A DNA stretch of 64,000 nucleotides from an uncultured Bacteroidia bacterium (GCA_903905505.1 CAIVGL010000004.1:62001-126000), one strand, 5' to 3'; shown: positions 34,243-44,194, counted from the first letter of the stretch. Numbers and translations: made by a program. Notes: generated by a model not told the origin, from the sequence alone.

Positions 34243-35280
34243 ATGAAAGCTAAATTTATCTATCTAGGAGTCGCATTGGCATTCTTGTCTTTGACTTCAT
34301 GCAACTTCAAACCGAAAGTTGCAGCAGTAAAAAAAATTGAAGTGAGTGAATTCTTTGGACAGTGGACGATCGACATCAAAGGAGGATCTGTAGGATGGCT
34401 AGAAGTCCGTCAAGAGCAAGGCTATATCGATGCCGATCTATTATGGGGTGGAGGTAGTGTAGTGCCAGTGGCTAATGTCTACTTACACAACAATGCACTT
34501 ATTGTAGAGAGAGGTGATAAAGTTGTTCGAACAAAGAATGCCAAAAATGAACCACTTCGTTCACAAGTAGTTACCAATTGGCTAAATGTAAAAAGACAAG
34601 GAGATAAGATAGTCGGATATATCTACAACCCCCATCGCGATGGTATTGGAGTAGATTCTACTGCATTTAGTGGAACTAAATTACCAGCACCACCTCCGGC
34701 TCCCGATCTATCAAAAGTGAAGTTTGGGACTCCTATAACCTTGTTTAATGGGAAAGATCTTAGTGGCTGGAAACTGATTAACGAAAAGCAAAAAAATGGC
34801 TTCTCTGTTTCAAACGGTCTACTTTCCAATGATCCTGTTCAGGTTGAAGGGGCTCATGTGAGCTATGGCAACCTTCGGACAGAACAAGAATTTGAAGATT
34901 TCAATTTAAAATTAGAAGTCAACATCCCTGCTGGAAGCAACAGTGGTGTTTACCTTCGTGGTATGTATGAAGTTCAAGTTGTTGATTCGTACAAGCACGA
35001 GCTTGACCCACATAACATGGGCGCTGTGTACAGTCGAATCACACCAACATCAGCAGCTGAGAAGCCTGCAGGTGAATGGCAATCGATGGACATCACCTTA
35101 TGCGACCGACATGCTACGGTAATCTTGAATGGAGTAAAGATCATCGATAACCAACCTGTCTTTGGCCCAACTGGAGGGGCAATGAAATCAGATGTATTTA
35201 CCCCAGGTCCGATCTATCTTCAAGGAGATCATGGCAAGGTATCCTATCGCAATCTTGTGTTAACCCCAATTGCAAAATAG
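34243..35280 (+). CDS. DUF1080 (3-keto-disaccharide hydrolase-type) lipoprotein
   Basis: The start is at the ATG at 34243 because it opens a lipoprotein signal peptide (MKAKFIYLGVALAFLSLTSC, lipidated Cys20). Codons upstream are not convincing. Of 345 residues, about 40-140 form a small beta domain (FFGQWTIDIKGGSVGWLEV). About 165-340 form a concanavalin-like DUF1080 domain (TLFNGKDLSGWKLI, NSGVYLRGMYEVQV, MGAVYSRITP, GPIYLQGDHGKVSYRNL). Members of this family have been described as cleaving 3-keto-glycosides made by oxidoreductases, which fits the Tat-exported Gfo/Idh/MocA protein at 19971. A strong bidirectional terminator follows. Confidence 0.9.
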   Translation: MKAKFIYLGVALAFLSLTSCNFKPKVAAVKKIEVSEFFGQWTIDIKGGSVGWLEVRQEQGYIDADLLWGGGSVVPVANVYLHNNALIVERGDKVVRTKNAKNEPLRSQVVTNWLNVKRQGDKIVGYIYNPHRDGIGVDSTAFSGTKLPAPPPAPDLSKVKFGTPITLFNGKDLSGWKLINEKQKNGFSVSNGLLSNDPVQVEGAHVSYGNLRTEQEFEDFNLKLEVNIPAGSNSGVYLRGMYEVQVVDSYKHELDPHNMGAVYSRITPTSAAEKPAGEWQSMDITLCDRHATVILNGVKIIDNQPVFGPTGGAMKSDVFTPGPIYLQGDHGKVSYRNLVLTPIAK

Positions 35281-35296
35281 GGTTTAACCAGAATTC

Positions 35297-35338
35297 AATT
35301 CATAAAAAAAGCCCCAGTCTGGGGCTTTTTTTATGAAT
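35297..35338. terminator. Bidirectional terminator between the DUF1080 and GH92 genes
   Basis: ATTCATAAAAAAAGCCCCA (35297-35315) pairs exactly with TGGGGCTTTTTTTATGAAT (35320-35338). The GC core is flanked by A- and T-runs. It lies between two convergent genes and would serve both. Confidence 0.9.
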
Positions 35339-35342
35339 ATGA

Positions 35343-37724
35343 TTAACGTACACTCATCGAAGGAGGAGCATCTTGAGGTTTGCTTCCCCAATTTTTATTC
35401 GGAGTTGGACCCATCTCAAACTGAACTTTCCCACCATCGGTAATTTCCGTATACGATAGCCATGTTTTGGTTAGGGGATTGCCATTGAGTTTAGCGGACT
35501 GGATATATTTATTCTCTACTGAGTTGTTATGCGTTTCGATAACAAACGTCTTCCCATTCCCAAGGTTTATCGTGGCGCTGCCAAACAATGGACTACCAAT
35601 GGCATAATACGGACTACCCGGCGTAACCGGATAAATACCCATCGCACTTAAAACATACCACGACGAAAGGGATCCCATATCTTCATTACCACAAATTCCG
35701 CCAGGGCCACTGCGATATAGCTCAACCGTTACTTCTCGAGCCCACTTTTGCGTCTTCCAAGGCTCACCCGCAAAATTATACAGATAGGAGACATGATGAG
35801 ATGGCTGATTGCCGTGAACATATTGACCAATCGTACCTACGACACCAACATATTTCGGAGCAGAAATATTCGGACTCATCTGAAAGAAGGTATCGAGTTT
35901 AGCCGTAAATGCTTTGTTGCTTCCAAATAAATTGATCAACCCTTTTACATCATGCTGTACCGACCAGATATACTGCCAAGCATTCGATTCGGTATAGTGA
36001 CGACTTGGACGTTTTCCAACCAGCAACGGATCAAAATATTTGTAGTATGAATGCTCTCCAACTTTAACAATATCCTGCTCGCGACCATTTAATGGCTCCA
36101 ACCAATTTCCATCGGTAAGCTTAGGGCGCATAAACTTTGATTTTGGCTCCCAAAGTTTTTGATAATTAGATGCTCGTTTCATAAACAACGCATAGTCTTC
36201 TTTTTTACCCAAGGCCTGTGCTAACTGAGCAATACACCAATCATCGTAGGCAAGTTCCAGTGTATTTGGAACCGACTCAGTAACCTTGTCGACTGGTGTA
36301 TAACCAAGCTGCATATAATATTTCAAGCCTGAACGACCCGCATGATGAGGAACAGGAAGCTTTGGCTCTTCCAAGGCCTTCGTTCGCATCGCTTGATAAA
36401 TAAATTCAACATCGAAATCGCGGAAACCCTTCATATATGCATCGACAATAATTGGAATAAGATGATCGCCAACCATAGTCTCTCCAAATAAATTCATAAA
36501 ATGCTGAGCAGGCAACCAGCCGTAGTCTTTCGTCTTGGCAACGATCGACTTCACAATATCATTCACGTGGTCGGGAGCGATAACGGTCAACAAAGGATGC
36601 TGGGAACGATAGGTATCCCAGCAAGAGAATGAGCCATAGAAATCATACCCTTTTGCCTCATGAATTTTATGATCAGAACCATAATACTTACCATCCACAT
36701 CTTGCGAAATATATTCAGCTAACAAAGAGTGATAAAGTGCGGAATAGAATATCTCCTTTTGATCGTCTGTTGCACCATCAATCTTAACGCGTGACAGCTC
36801 ATTCTCCCACGTTTTTTGCGCAGCGCCATGGATCCCATCAAAATCCCAATTTGGGATCTCGGTATGTAAGTTGTTCCGAGCACCCTCAAGACTAGTATAG
36901 CTAATTCCAACTTTGACTAAAATTTGTTCGTTTTCAGCAGTCTTAAAATTTACGAAGGCTCCAATATTTTTACCCACTTCACCATTTTTATACGGCCAGA
37001 TGCTACCGCCAGACTCTGGTGTTTTTAGATCATTATCAAATGTTCCATAATAGGCAAATGGCTTACTAAACTCAGCAACAAAATAAACTTTTCCTAGTCC
37101 AGCGCTTTTCACCCCTTCGATTCGTTTATTTTCAATAATTCGCAACTCAGATAATTGCTCCGATTTATTCTCCCCTATCTGATGACCTAAATCTAAGATC
37201 ACTCGCGCATTATTAGCTTTTGGGAAAGTATACCGATGAAATCCAGCTCGTTTAGTGGCTGTTAGCTCAACTTTGACCTTGTAATCTTTAAGCACAACGG
37301 AGTAATACCCCGGAGAAGCCACTTCATCCGCGTGATCAAAGCGCGAACGATATCCTTCTCCTGGATTCTCAGGAGCACCTGGTGTAGTATGCAACTTATC
37401 GCCAACATTAGGCATTAGCAATACTTCGCCCCCATTCACCATCCCTACACCGCTCCAGTGGGTATGACTGAAGCCCATAATGGAGTTGTCGGAATAGATA
37501 TATCCAGCGCAGTAGGTCCAGCCCTGAGTATTCATATCTGGACTGAGATGAACCATTGCAAAAGGCAAGGCAGCACCTGGATAAGTATGTCCGAAAAAGT
37601 CGGTCCCTAACAATGGATTGACATGGTCAGTCGCCTTGTCGGACTGGGCCTGGGCAGAATATTGAATACCTGCCTCCAGCAAGAAAATAAGGAGGAGTAA
37701 GCGAGAAAGAAAAGTTTTCGTCAT
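35343..37724 (-). CDS. Secreted GH92 family alpha-mannosidase
   Basis: This 793-residue protein has a signal peptide (cleavage near 27, YSAQAQ). Family GH92 marks are visible in order: VNPLLGTD and GHTYPGAALPFAMVHLSPD at the N-terminal beta domain, FSHTHWSGVG, FSCWDTYRSQHPL near 370, HHVSYLYNFAGEPWKTQ, and GGICGNEDMGSLSSWYVLSAMG with the calcium-binding and catalytic acidic residues near the C-terminus. GH92 enzymes are calcium-dependent exo-alpha-mannosidases acting on N-glycans or mannans. Length is normal. It stands on the minus strand behind a repeat-rich gap and ends at the shared terminator, so it may be transcribed separately from the larger minus-strand cluster. Confidence 0.93.
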   Translation of the reverse strand: MTKTFLSRLLLLIFLLEAGIQYSAQAQSDKATDHVNPLLGTDFFGHTYPGAALPFAMVHLSPDMNTQGWTYCAGYIYSDNSIMGFSHTHWSGVGMVNGGEVLLMPNVGDKLHTTPGAPENPGEGYRSRFDHADEVASPGYYSVVLKDYKVKVELTATKRAGFHRYTFPKANNARVILDLGHQIGENKSEQLSELRIIENKRIEGVKSAGLGKVYFVAEFSKPFAYYGTFDNDLKTPESGGSIWPYKNGEVGKNIGAFVNFKTAENEQILVKVGISYTSLEGARNNLHTEIPNWDFDGIHGAAQKTWENELSRVKIDGATDDQKEIFYSALYHSLLAEYISQDVDGKYYGSDHKIHEAKGYDFYGSFSCWDTYRSQHPLLTVIAPDHVNDIVKSIVAKTKDYGWLPAQHFMNLFGETMVGDHLIPIIVDAYMKGFRDFDVEFIYQAMRTKALEEPKLPVPHHAGRSGLKYYMQLGYTPVDKVTESVPNTLELAYDDWCIAQLAQALGKKEDYALFMKRASNYQKLWEPKSKFMRPKLTDGNWLEPLNGREQDIVKVGEHSYYKYFDPLLVGKRPSRHYTESNAWQYIWSVQHDVKGLINLFGSNKAFTAKLDTFFQMSPNISAPKYVGVVGTIGQYVHGNQPSHHVSYLYNFAGEPWKTQKWAREVTVELYRSGPGGICGNEDMGSLSSWYVLSAMGIYPVTPGSPYYAIGSPLFGSATINLGNGKTFVIETHNNSVENKYIQSAKLNGNPLTKTWLSYTEITDGGKVQFEMGPTPNKNWGSKPQDAPPSMSVR

Positions 37725-37776
37725 AATATGTCTTAGGTTTATCTGCTTAATTATTAGTTGAAGTTAGTTATTTTTT

Positions 37777-38030
37777 AGATATTCAACCCTTTCAGGGCTG
37801 TAGTTGATGTTTTTTGTTCTGCGGGTTACACCCACAGTTATTATGATTTCACCCATTCAGGGTTATTTTAGGATTTATTCCTGCTTCTATAGTTACACCC
37901 ACGGTTATTCATCCGTCACCTGACGGAAACCCTTTCAGTGCTGTCAAAAGTCCGAAGGACTGTAGTTTTAATAACCCCAGGTGCGAACCTGGGGCAGGAA
38001 CCCCGAAGCGGGTTCAACTCTGCTAAATCT
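37777..38030. repeat. Cluster of short REP-like hairpins
   Basis: Most of the 335-base gap between GH92 and the propeller/barrel gene is a row of small inverted repeats. They include CCCTTTCAGGG, GGGTTACACCC, ACCCATTCAGGGT, CCGTCACCTGACGG (about 37915), AGTCCGAAGGACT (about 37949), CCCCAGGTGCGAACCTGGGG (about 37975) and AACCCCGAAGCGGGTT (about 37999). The AGTCC hairpin is the inverse of the one repeated at 3555-4046, and CCGTCA-TGACGG recurs at 46466-46499. No promoter or gene was identified here. Confidence 0.75.
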
Positions 38031-38059
38031 AAAAGTAGATACTCGTCGAATCAATCCTC

Positions 38060-40369
38060 TCAAAACTCCGGCCGTCCAGGTCCATCATACGGTTTAGCTC
38101 CATGAGGGCCTGAGTTATCTTTAGGAACGGTAAGCAACGTTGGATCGGTGGTTAATGGAGTTTGAATAAAGCCATGATAACGACCCATCCAATAGTCTCT
38201 TAGAAATCCTGTCGGTTCTTTGATCACATTGCCATTATTGCCCCCATCAAGATCAATGGCTCTTCGACTACCTGATTTCACCGAAGTCTCGCGAGGCGAC
38301 ATCGCCTTTAATCCACCTTCATACGAGGTGTAACCTGGCTCAACAAATAGATCGTCACGAAGAGAGTTGCGATAATTATATTCACCACAATCAAGTGTCC
38401 ACTCGCGTAGGTGCTTAACAGACTGTTCAACTTCACACTCATTACCAGAAAGAGCCCCATAGGAGAAATTAAACCAAGGGATGTGTTCCATACGTTTGAC
38501 CTCCCATGATCGTTCGAGACTCCTCAAATAGATCGATCGCAATTGTGGATCGGTGGTATAACGAAGCAAGGTATTGTAACTTTCGAAAGCCAGGTTGTCA
38601 TCCCATGGAGCAAGTGTAGATGGAGGGAAGGTATTTTTTTGACGAATGGTATTTTCGGCATAACCATACCCAACTAATTGTTTTAAACCTTTCTCAAATT
38701 TCTGATCCCCAGTAACCGCATAGGCCGACTGCATATAGGCTAACACCTCAAGACCATTAACGCCTCTATCGTTGTAGCCATATGGACGCAATAAATACTC
38801 AGGATTCCAGCGACCCCAACGTGTGGGCTTGCCATCTAAATCGTTAAAAACATACCCATTTTTAAGAATATACCCAGCAATACGATTCATATGCTCACGA
38901 GCCATATCCTTTTCGGGACCCTGGGCAACGATATCATAGAATAGAGAAACGGCATAGAAATGAGAGGTCACCTCATCACTAGAGGTATCACCTTTCCAGA
39001 ACCATTTTCCATCTTTGGTAGGATACCAACGTGCAGGTAAGCCACCTGATCCTTGTGTCGCCCTTTCACACTGATCTCCAGTTGGCGACCAGACAGCACG
39101 GGCAAAAAATCCTCGAACGGTAGAGATTCGCTCAAGCCATACTAAAGCTTTGAACGCTTCGACCGCCTCTTTGCGAGCCGAAAGATCACCAGTAACGGCA
39201 AATTTATAACTCATCGCCGCCAAATACGTAGCGGTGTTACCGCCATCGTTATCACTTACTTCACGAATCCATTCCCCATCTTTTTTATACAACGTATGGA
39301 CAAATCCTAACCTTTTATGACCCCAGTTAAGGATATGTTGCTCGTAAAAAGCCGCTTTTTTCTGAAGGGTATATGGCACATAGCTTATGATTCCAACACC
39401 TTTGTCAGTAGCCACATAAACTTCACTTTTTCCAACAGCAATTTCACTTACCTGCAATCCAGGAAGCCACTGATCGGAACCAAAATAATGCCATTCATCT
39501 TTAACCTTGCGTACTGCTCCTAGAGCCGTTCCAATCCAGATGTCATCATCAAATCCCTTGGTCAGACAAGTAGTATTTTCAATCGGCAATCCATCTTTAC
39601 CTTGAAGGGTGGTCATGGCACCGCCGCGAAAAACACCCAATCCCTTATTGGTGCTTACAAACAACTTGCTTCCATCAGAGAGCATGCCCGTGGTTGTTTT
39701 TGATGGCAGTCTGCCCCAGTCGATAAAATCTTCATTTACCACTAAACCATCAAAAAGGATAAGTTTACCTGGCTGAAGCACATATAACGTTCCGCTATAA
39801 GAAGCAATGCGCATGATTGGACCAATACGCACAGGATCAGCATGAACTTGCGAACCATCTTCCATCAACATAGTAATGTCGCTTGAGTTATATCCACCTT
39901 TAGGCTTTGTCGAAATAAAATGATCATTCTCAAGTCTGAAAATCTCCTCTTTAGTTGCACCATGAAGCTTCCCTTGGTGGATACAAAGATCGACATACTC
40001 TTGGCTGTCCATCTTCTGCCACGAATGCGCTTTATACCGATAAAGCCCATCTAAGGCAAGCGCCCAAAGATCGCCGCCAATAACAATAATTCTTTTTACG
40101 TTTACTGGAGAAGCTGCCTCTAAAACAAAGACGTCTTTCTGCAACAGATTAATCTGCCCCTGAATAACAGCAAAACAATCGCCCTTAAAAACGGCAATAC
40201 CTTCCACCGGATGAGCGGTTACGATTCGTTTAGCAACTTCTTGAAGATACACCTCGTCGGGTGAACCTTTGACCGTTTTTTGAACCTTCGAATCCTGAGC
40301 ATTTGAGAAACCTGCGGTAAGACTCAAGAACATCAGCGCGATAGCCATTGTTTGAAGAAAAAATTTCAT
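38060..40369 (-). CDS. Secreted propeller plus helical-barrel protein, divergent copy 3
   Basis: This 769-residue protein has a signal peptide (SLTAGFSNAQ). The propeller (about 40-340) has blades such as LWALALDGLYRYKAHSW, DIWIGTALGAVRK and EVYVATDKGVGII. The helical domain keeps SSDE (then VTSH), DLDGKPTRWGRWNPE and YWMGRYHGF. It differs from the other four copies at the first motif, where DNDGLWT is DNDGGNTATY, and at NHSDDE, which is APWDDNLAF. It also has a longer C-terminal tail ending KPYDGPGRPEF. It is the last gene of the minus-strand cluster. It probably has a related but distinct substrate; see the finding on this family. Confidence 0.78.
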   Translation of the reverse strand: MKFFLQTMAIALMFLSLTAGFSNAQDSKVQKTVKGSPDEVYLQEVAKRIVTAHPVEGIAVFKGDCFAVIQGQINLLQKDVFVLEAASPVNVKRIIVIGGDLWALALDGLYRYKAHSWQKMDSQEYVDLCIHQGKLHGATKEEIFRLENDHFISTKPKGGYNSSDITMLMEDGSQVHADPVRIGPIMRIASYSGTLYVLQPGKLILFDGLVVNEDFIDWGRLPSKTTTGMLSDGSKLFVSTNKGLGVFRGGAMTTLQGKDGLPIENTTCLTKGFDDDIWIGTALGAVRKVKDEWHYFGSDQWLPGLQVSEIAVGKSEVYVATDKGVGIISYVPYTLQKKAAFYEQHILNWGHKRLGFVHTLYKKDGEWIREVSDNDGGNTATYLAAMSYKFAVTGDLSARKEAVEAFKALVWLERISTVRGFFARAVWSPTGDQCERATQGSGGLPARWYPTKDGKWFWKGDTSSDEVTSHFYAVSLFYDIVAQGPEKDMAREHMNRIAGYILKNGYVFNDLDGKPTRWGRWNPEYLLRPYGYNDRGVNGLEVLAYMQSAYAVTGDQKFEKGLKQLVGYGYAENTIRQKNTFPPSTLAPWDDNLAFESYNTLLRYTTDPQLRSIYLRSLERSWEVKRMEHIPWFNFSYGALSGNECEVEQSVKHLREWTLDCGEYNYRNSLRDDLFVEPGYTSYEGGLKAMSPRETSVKSGSRRAIDLDGGNNGNVIKEPTGFLRDYWMGRYHGFIQTPLTTDPTLLTVPKDNSGPHGAKPYDGPGRPEF

Positions 40370-40398
40370 AGTGTAGTAGTTTATATGTTTAAGTGTTA

Positions 40399-42222
40399 TT
40401 AATTAAAATTTAAACCTATTAATTCATCCTCTACTGCTTCAGCAAGATTAGGGGTCTTAAAATAAGTACATCGTATATTCGGATTTGTAAACTCAGAAAA
40501 TAGAAGATCGAGATTACCAGGGTTATCCATTGCCCATATTTTTGATCCTGCCTTTAAGTGGCAGCTGATACCATTGGAACGAACAGAATTTGAACTAACA
40601 GGCAAGGAAGTTACCATTTTAGGGGTAATAATTAATCGTCCTAAGTCATCAGCAGAACTATGCTCAAGCGATTTTTCCTGAGTCGGATCGAGGCCAAAGA
40701 GTAATGGGCCACGCATGATTGCAACCCGTCCTGCTTGACGCTCGCGTCCTTTAACAAAGCGCCACTCCATAGGTAAATCGAGCGTTATCTGATCCCCAGA
40801 TTTCCAAACCCGTTCAAGCACAGCAAAAGTTCCAGGAATACAGCTGATTGTTGATGCCTCGCCATTGATAAAAATAGTGCCTTTCTTACACCACAACGGA
40901 ATCCGGAGTTTAACCGAAAATGAAGCCGGTGTCAAAGGATTAATATGAATTATAACTTTACCTGAATTGGGGTAATTAGTCTGCTGACTTATTCCAATAT
41001 CGCGGTTGTCACTAAGCTGAATATTCGCTTTAGATTCTGAATATAGGTTTACCGCAATACCATTGCTTGATTTATAATAGATCATAGCAGGAAGCTCAGT
41101 AACTATTCGTCGATAATTATTTGGACAGCAGTAAGTATCTGCATCGTGATAGGATCGATCGCCTTCCAACGGAGTAAAATAGCGAACTTTTCGACCATCT
41201 GCTGATTGTGCACCAAACAAGGCATTAAAGATGGTGCGTTCCATGATATCGCCATATCTAGAATCCTCCTTTATACGCAGGAGATTATCATAAACTCGGA
41301 GTTGATAAGCTGTTGCGCAAGTCTCACCCAGATCCCGGCCTCCATCTTGATCGTTGGTCCAGATCTCCACTTGACCTGCGCCACCACTGATGGCCACCCC
41401 ATTTTGATTAAATAAAAAGTCTATCGCGTTCATGGTAGGGATCAGAAGATTCTTATCCTGCTCAAGACGATAGAGTTCCAATTGAGCCAGGGAAGCAGCC
41501 ATATAGCTATAGATATGACCTTCGACTAATTTACGACGACCAAGCACAATTCCAGGGTTCCACTGGCTTAAATGCAACACCTTATCACAGAAATCTAGGT
41601 AACGTCGATCCTTCGTTGCCTTAAATAAAGCGATCATGGTGCGATCGATTCCGATACCTGCGACATGAAGTCCTACCCCAGTACTATCCTGCCATCCAAT
41701 GGGCATTGATGACCAATTTCGAAGAAGATAATCACCCCCCTTTTTTGCCGCAGCTAGAGACGACTCAGAACCAAAAAGAGTATAATCGGTGATTAGTCCA
41801 TAAATAATATATCCCACTTCATGCACATCCCAAAGCTTCCACATTCGATTCGAAGGTGCCATATTACCAAGATATCCATCTGTTTCTTGCGCTTTAACAA
41901 TCGAAGAGGTTAACTTATTCTTTAAAGCAATAACCTTTGGATCTCCAGTATAAGCAGCAAACTTCGCAGTTGCATCAATTAACTTACCAAGACCAATGTA
42001 GTTTGACTTTTTCGTCTCTTTTACTAAAAATGGAGCCAAAAAATCTTTGTCAACATCAAGTTCCAATAAATTTGATTTGATAGTAAGATCAATTCTACGA
42101 CCTATTTCCCCCTCAACCTTTACCTTATCTAATGTCAATGGAATTAATGCATCAACATTAGCTTGAGCAAAAACATTCGTCAAGCAGAACATAAAAATAA
42201 GGGTTGTAATTATTCTCTTCAT
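40399..42222 (-). CDS. Secreted GH127-like (DUF1680) beta-L-arabinofuranosidase-type enzyme
   Basis: The start is at the ATG at 42222, which opens the signal peptide MKRIITTLIFMFCLTNVFAQ; the ten codons upstream are dispensable. Of 607 residues, the (alpha/alpha) barrel contains YIGLGKLIDATAKFA, QETDGYLGNM, KLWDVHEVGYIIYGL and GGAGQVEIW. The zinc-site cysteines of the family appear as GETCATAY and the later YCCPNNYRR. Beta domains follow (LRIPLWCKKGTIFINGE, IMRGPLLFGLD). Characterised GH127/GH146 enzymes release beta-L-arabinofuranose; other DUF1680 members have different specificities, so the sugar is uncertain. It sits 30 bases before the divergent propeller/barrel gene. Confidence 0.85.
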   Translation of the reverse strand: MKRIITTLIFMFCLTNVFAQANVDALIPLTLDKVKVEGEIGRRIDLTIKSNLLELDVDKDFLAPFLVKETKKSNYIGLGKLIDATAKFAAYTGDPKVIALKNKLTSSIVKAQETDGYLGNMAPSNRMWKLWDVHEVGYIIYGLITDYTLFGSESSLAAAKKGGDYLLRNWSSMPIGWQDSTGVGLHVAGIGIDRTMIALFKATKDRRYLDFCDKVLHLSQWNPGIVLGRRKLVEGHIYSYMAASLAQLELYRLEQDKNLLIPTMNAIDFLFNQNGVAISGGAGQVEIWTNDQDGGRDLGETCATAYQLRVYDNLLRIKEDSRYGDIMERTIFNALFGAQSADGRKVRYFTPLEGDRSYHDADTYCCPNNYRRIVTELPAMIYYKSSNGIAVNLYSESKANIQLSDNRDIGISQQTNYPNSGKVIIHINPLTPASFSVKLRIPLWCKKGTIFINGEASTISCIPGTFAVLERVWKSGDQITLDLPMEWRFVKGRERQAGRVAIMRGPLLFGLDPTQEKSLEHSSADDLGRLIITPKMVTSLPVSSNSVRSNGISCHLKAGSKIWAMDNPGNLDLLFSEFTNPNIRCTYFKTPNLAEAVEDELIGLNFN

Positions 42223-42306
42223 ACGAAAGAAAAATTTAACAAAAGACAGCATAAACTAGGCCTTGGGAGTAAGTAACTTAGAATTGAATTAAAAAAACAC
42301 ATCCTC

Positions 42307-44076
42307 TTATTTCTTAATTTCAAAAGTATCAACAACCTTATTTTCAGCATTAACGGAGACATACGATAATTTATTTCCATTGATGCGTACATTTTGATAC
42401 AATGGTCCTTCGTTATTTCGAACAGCCGCATAAGGCTCAGGCGACATCTCCCTGGCATGAGACTCGATTCCAATTGAGATAATGTAAGCCGTTCCATCGT
42501 TATAGGATGAGACGACCTTGCCAGCTTTCATGGGTTTTGAGCGCATGTAATAATGAATATGCCCACCCATCACCATATCAACATGATACTTGTCAAAAAT
42601 AGGAACCCAAGCTTTTTGGATATCTAAATAGGGCTCTTCCCAGTTATATGGAGGAAAATGAAACATCGCAAATTTCCAGGTTGCCTTTGATTTTGCTAGC
42701 TGTTTTTCAATCCATGCACTTTGAGTCTCAATTGGCGAAATACAGTCAATCATAAGAAACAGCGCATTCTTATATTCAAAAGCATAGGAGCGTTCAGGCT
42801 CGACACCTACTGGGCCCTCCTTCGGATAGCTAAATAGCTCGCGATACATTGAGGCTCCGAGACCATAACGAGCGTCGTGATTGCCCAATACCGACATGAA
42901 AGGTTTACGAGAGATAACATCTTTCGAATACTCAAATAGATCATCCCACTGATTACGGTAAAGCCCATCACTAACCTGATCACCTGCGATGGAATAAAAG
43001 GCAGCATCCGGATAAGTCTTCGCTGATTTAACAAATATATCACCAAACTTGGGCGAGAAATGGGTGTCGCCAAACCAGGTAAACGAAAATTGATTGTCAA
43101 GAGCTGGTGTTGAGAAGGACTGAAGATCGTTCCACTGCGATTGCGGCACCACTAAATATTCATAGGTCGTAGCTGGTTTTAGATTTCGAAGTGACGCCGT
43201 AAATCGATTGATATACCGATCGTTCATCAGCACCCGATCTTCCAGACGATAGCTTGTAGCTGGAGCAGTAAATTCATCCGTCGTTCCTTTGATTCTATAT
43301 TTAACCGCTCCAGTGGCTATGGTGGTATCCGTACGCCACTGGATATCTATTGCTGTTGATGGGTCAGCGCTCCAGGTAAGCATCACTTGGTCGGGTTTCG
43401 CAGACGAAGGATGGGTCGTCTTCCGAAAAGCACCAATCAGATGACTTTCAACACCACGACCTCTGATTGTTGTAAGTAGCTGTTCTCCCTTTAAATCAGA
43501 AGGAATTTCGGTCAAAACAAGTTCTTCCCAATCGTGATAAATGGGTACGCCAACACGCAACGAGTCGACAGTTTGATTTGCGGGAAAGAGATTACTTAAA
43601 ATTAGCTTATCACTTTTACTCTGCGGCGCAACGGAAACAAAGTAATGCAAGGTGTAATTTTCAAATCCATTGACTCCAAGTCCTACATGACCAGCAGGAA
43701 TTTTTTTCTGCCAAACCTCATAGGTTGTATTTTCATTCTTTGCTGTTAAGGTTGTTTTTGTGAAACCCTGCTCAGGCAACCAAAAAGGGACTATTTTTTG
43801 TTCGATACTTCGGAAAACAGAAACGACAACAGGCGTATTCACCTCGAAAGACCAATGACGCGTTGACAATATCTCATGTTCATCTGGCGTAAACAAGCTC
43901 AACACTTTCGGCTCATTCAATGCAGACAATTCATCCGCACCCATCGTATGATAGATGTTGGTGAACGTTTTATCCATGACCTCTTTTACCGAAAGGTTCG
44001 AAGTGGGATGACTACATGATAGTCCAATAAATGCCAAAAAAACCAGAAAAATATAAACTTTTGAAAATGTAACCAT
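42307..44076 (-). CDS. Purple-acid-phosphatase-like metallophosphoesterase lipoprotein
   Basis: This 589-residue protein has a lipobox (FIGLSC, Cys near 21). A central fibronectin-like domain (about 225-315: QVMLTWSADPSTAIDIQWRT, SLRNLKPATTYEY) is followed by a metallophosphoesterase domain (about 325-560). The metal-ligand motifs are in order: FGDTHFSP, IAGDQVSDG, LGNHDARYG, FHFPPYNW and GGHIHYYMR. This is the layout of purple acid phosphatases, preceded here by about 200 extra residues of unknown fold. It would release phosphate outside the cell or in the periplasm. Together with the phosphoesterase at 7400 it suggests a phosphorylated or phosphate-coupled substrate, though this is only contextual. 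Confidence 0.88.
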   Translation of the reverse strand: MVTFSKVYIFLVFLAFIGLSCSHPTSNLSVKEVMDKTFTNIYHTMGADELSALNEPKVLSLFTPDEHEILSTRHWSFEVNTPVVVSVFRSIEQKIVPFWLPEQGFTKTTLTAKNENTTYEVWQKKIPAGHVGLGVNGFENYTLHYFVSVAPQSKSDKLILSNLFPANQTVDSLRVGVPIYHDWEELVLTEIPSDLKGEQLLTTIRGRGVESHLIGAFRKTTHPSSAKPDQVMLTWSADPSTAIDIQWRTDTTIATGAVKYRIKGTTDEFTAPATSYRLEDRVLMNDRYINRFTASLRNLKPATTYEYLVVPQSQWNDLQSFSTPALDNQFSFTWFGDTHFSPKFGDIFVKSAKTYPDAAFYSIAGDQVSDGLYRNQWDDLFEYSKDVISRKPFMSVLGNHDARYGLGASMYRELFSYPKEGPVGVEPERSYAFEYKNALFLMIDCISPIETQSAWIEKQLAKSKATWKFAMFHFPPYNWEEPYLDIQKAWVPIFDKYHVDMVMGGHIHYYMRSKPMKAGKVVSSYNDGTAYIISIGIESHAREMSPEPYAAVRNNEGPLYQNVRINGNKLSYVSVNAENKVVDTFEIKK

Positions 44077-44140
44077 AAGGGATGGCTTTGAGTTAGTTTT
44101 AATATAGTAAGACCAATAGAATTGAATCTAACTTAAAAAA

Positions 44141-44184
44141 ATAGAGGAACAGGGGTATGAAAATTCTTCCGCCTATTCCTCTAT
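44141..44184 (-). terminator. Intercistronic hairpin after propeller/barrel copy 4
   Basis: ATAGAGGAACAGG (44141-44153) pairs with CCTATTCCTCTAT (44172-44184) with one wobble. It lies immediately after the stop at 44195 in the reading direction and before the phosphatase start at 44076. It could attenuate read-through between the two halves of the minus-strand cluster. Confidence 0.5.
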
Positions 44185-44194
44185 ACAAAAACAC

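Noticed and set aside
38060-40369. Definite assignment of the propeller/barrel family to PL27
   Set aside because: The layout fits what I remember, but I could not compare sequences, so it is kept as a hypothesis only.
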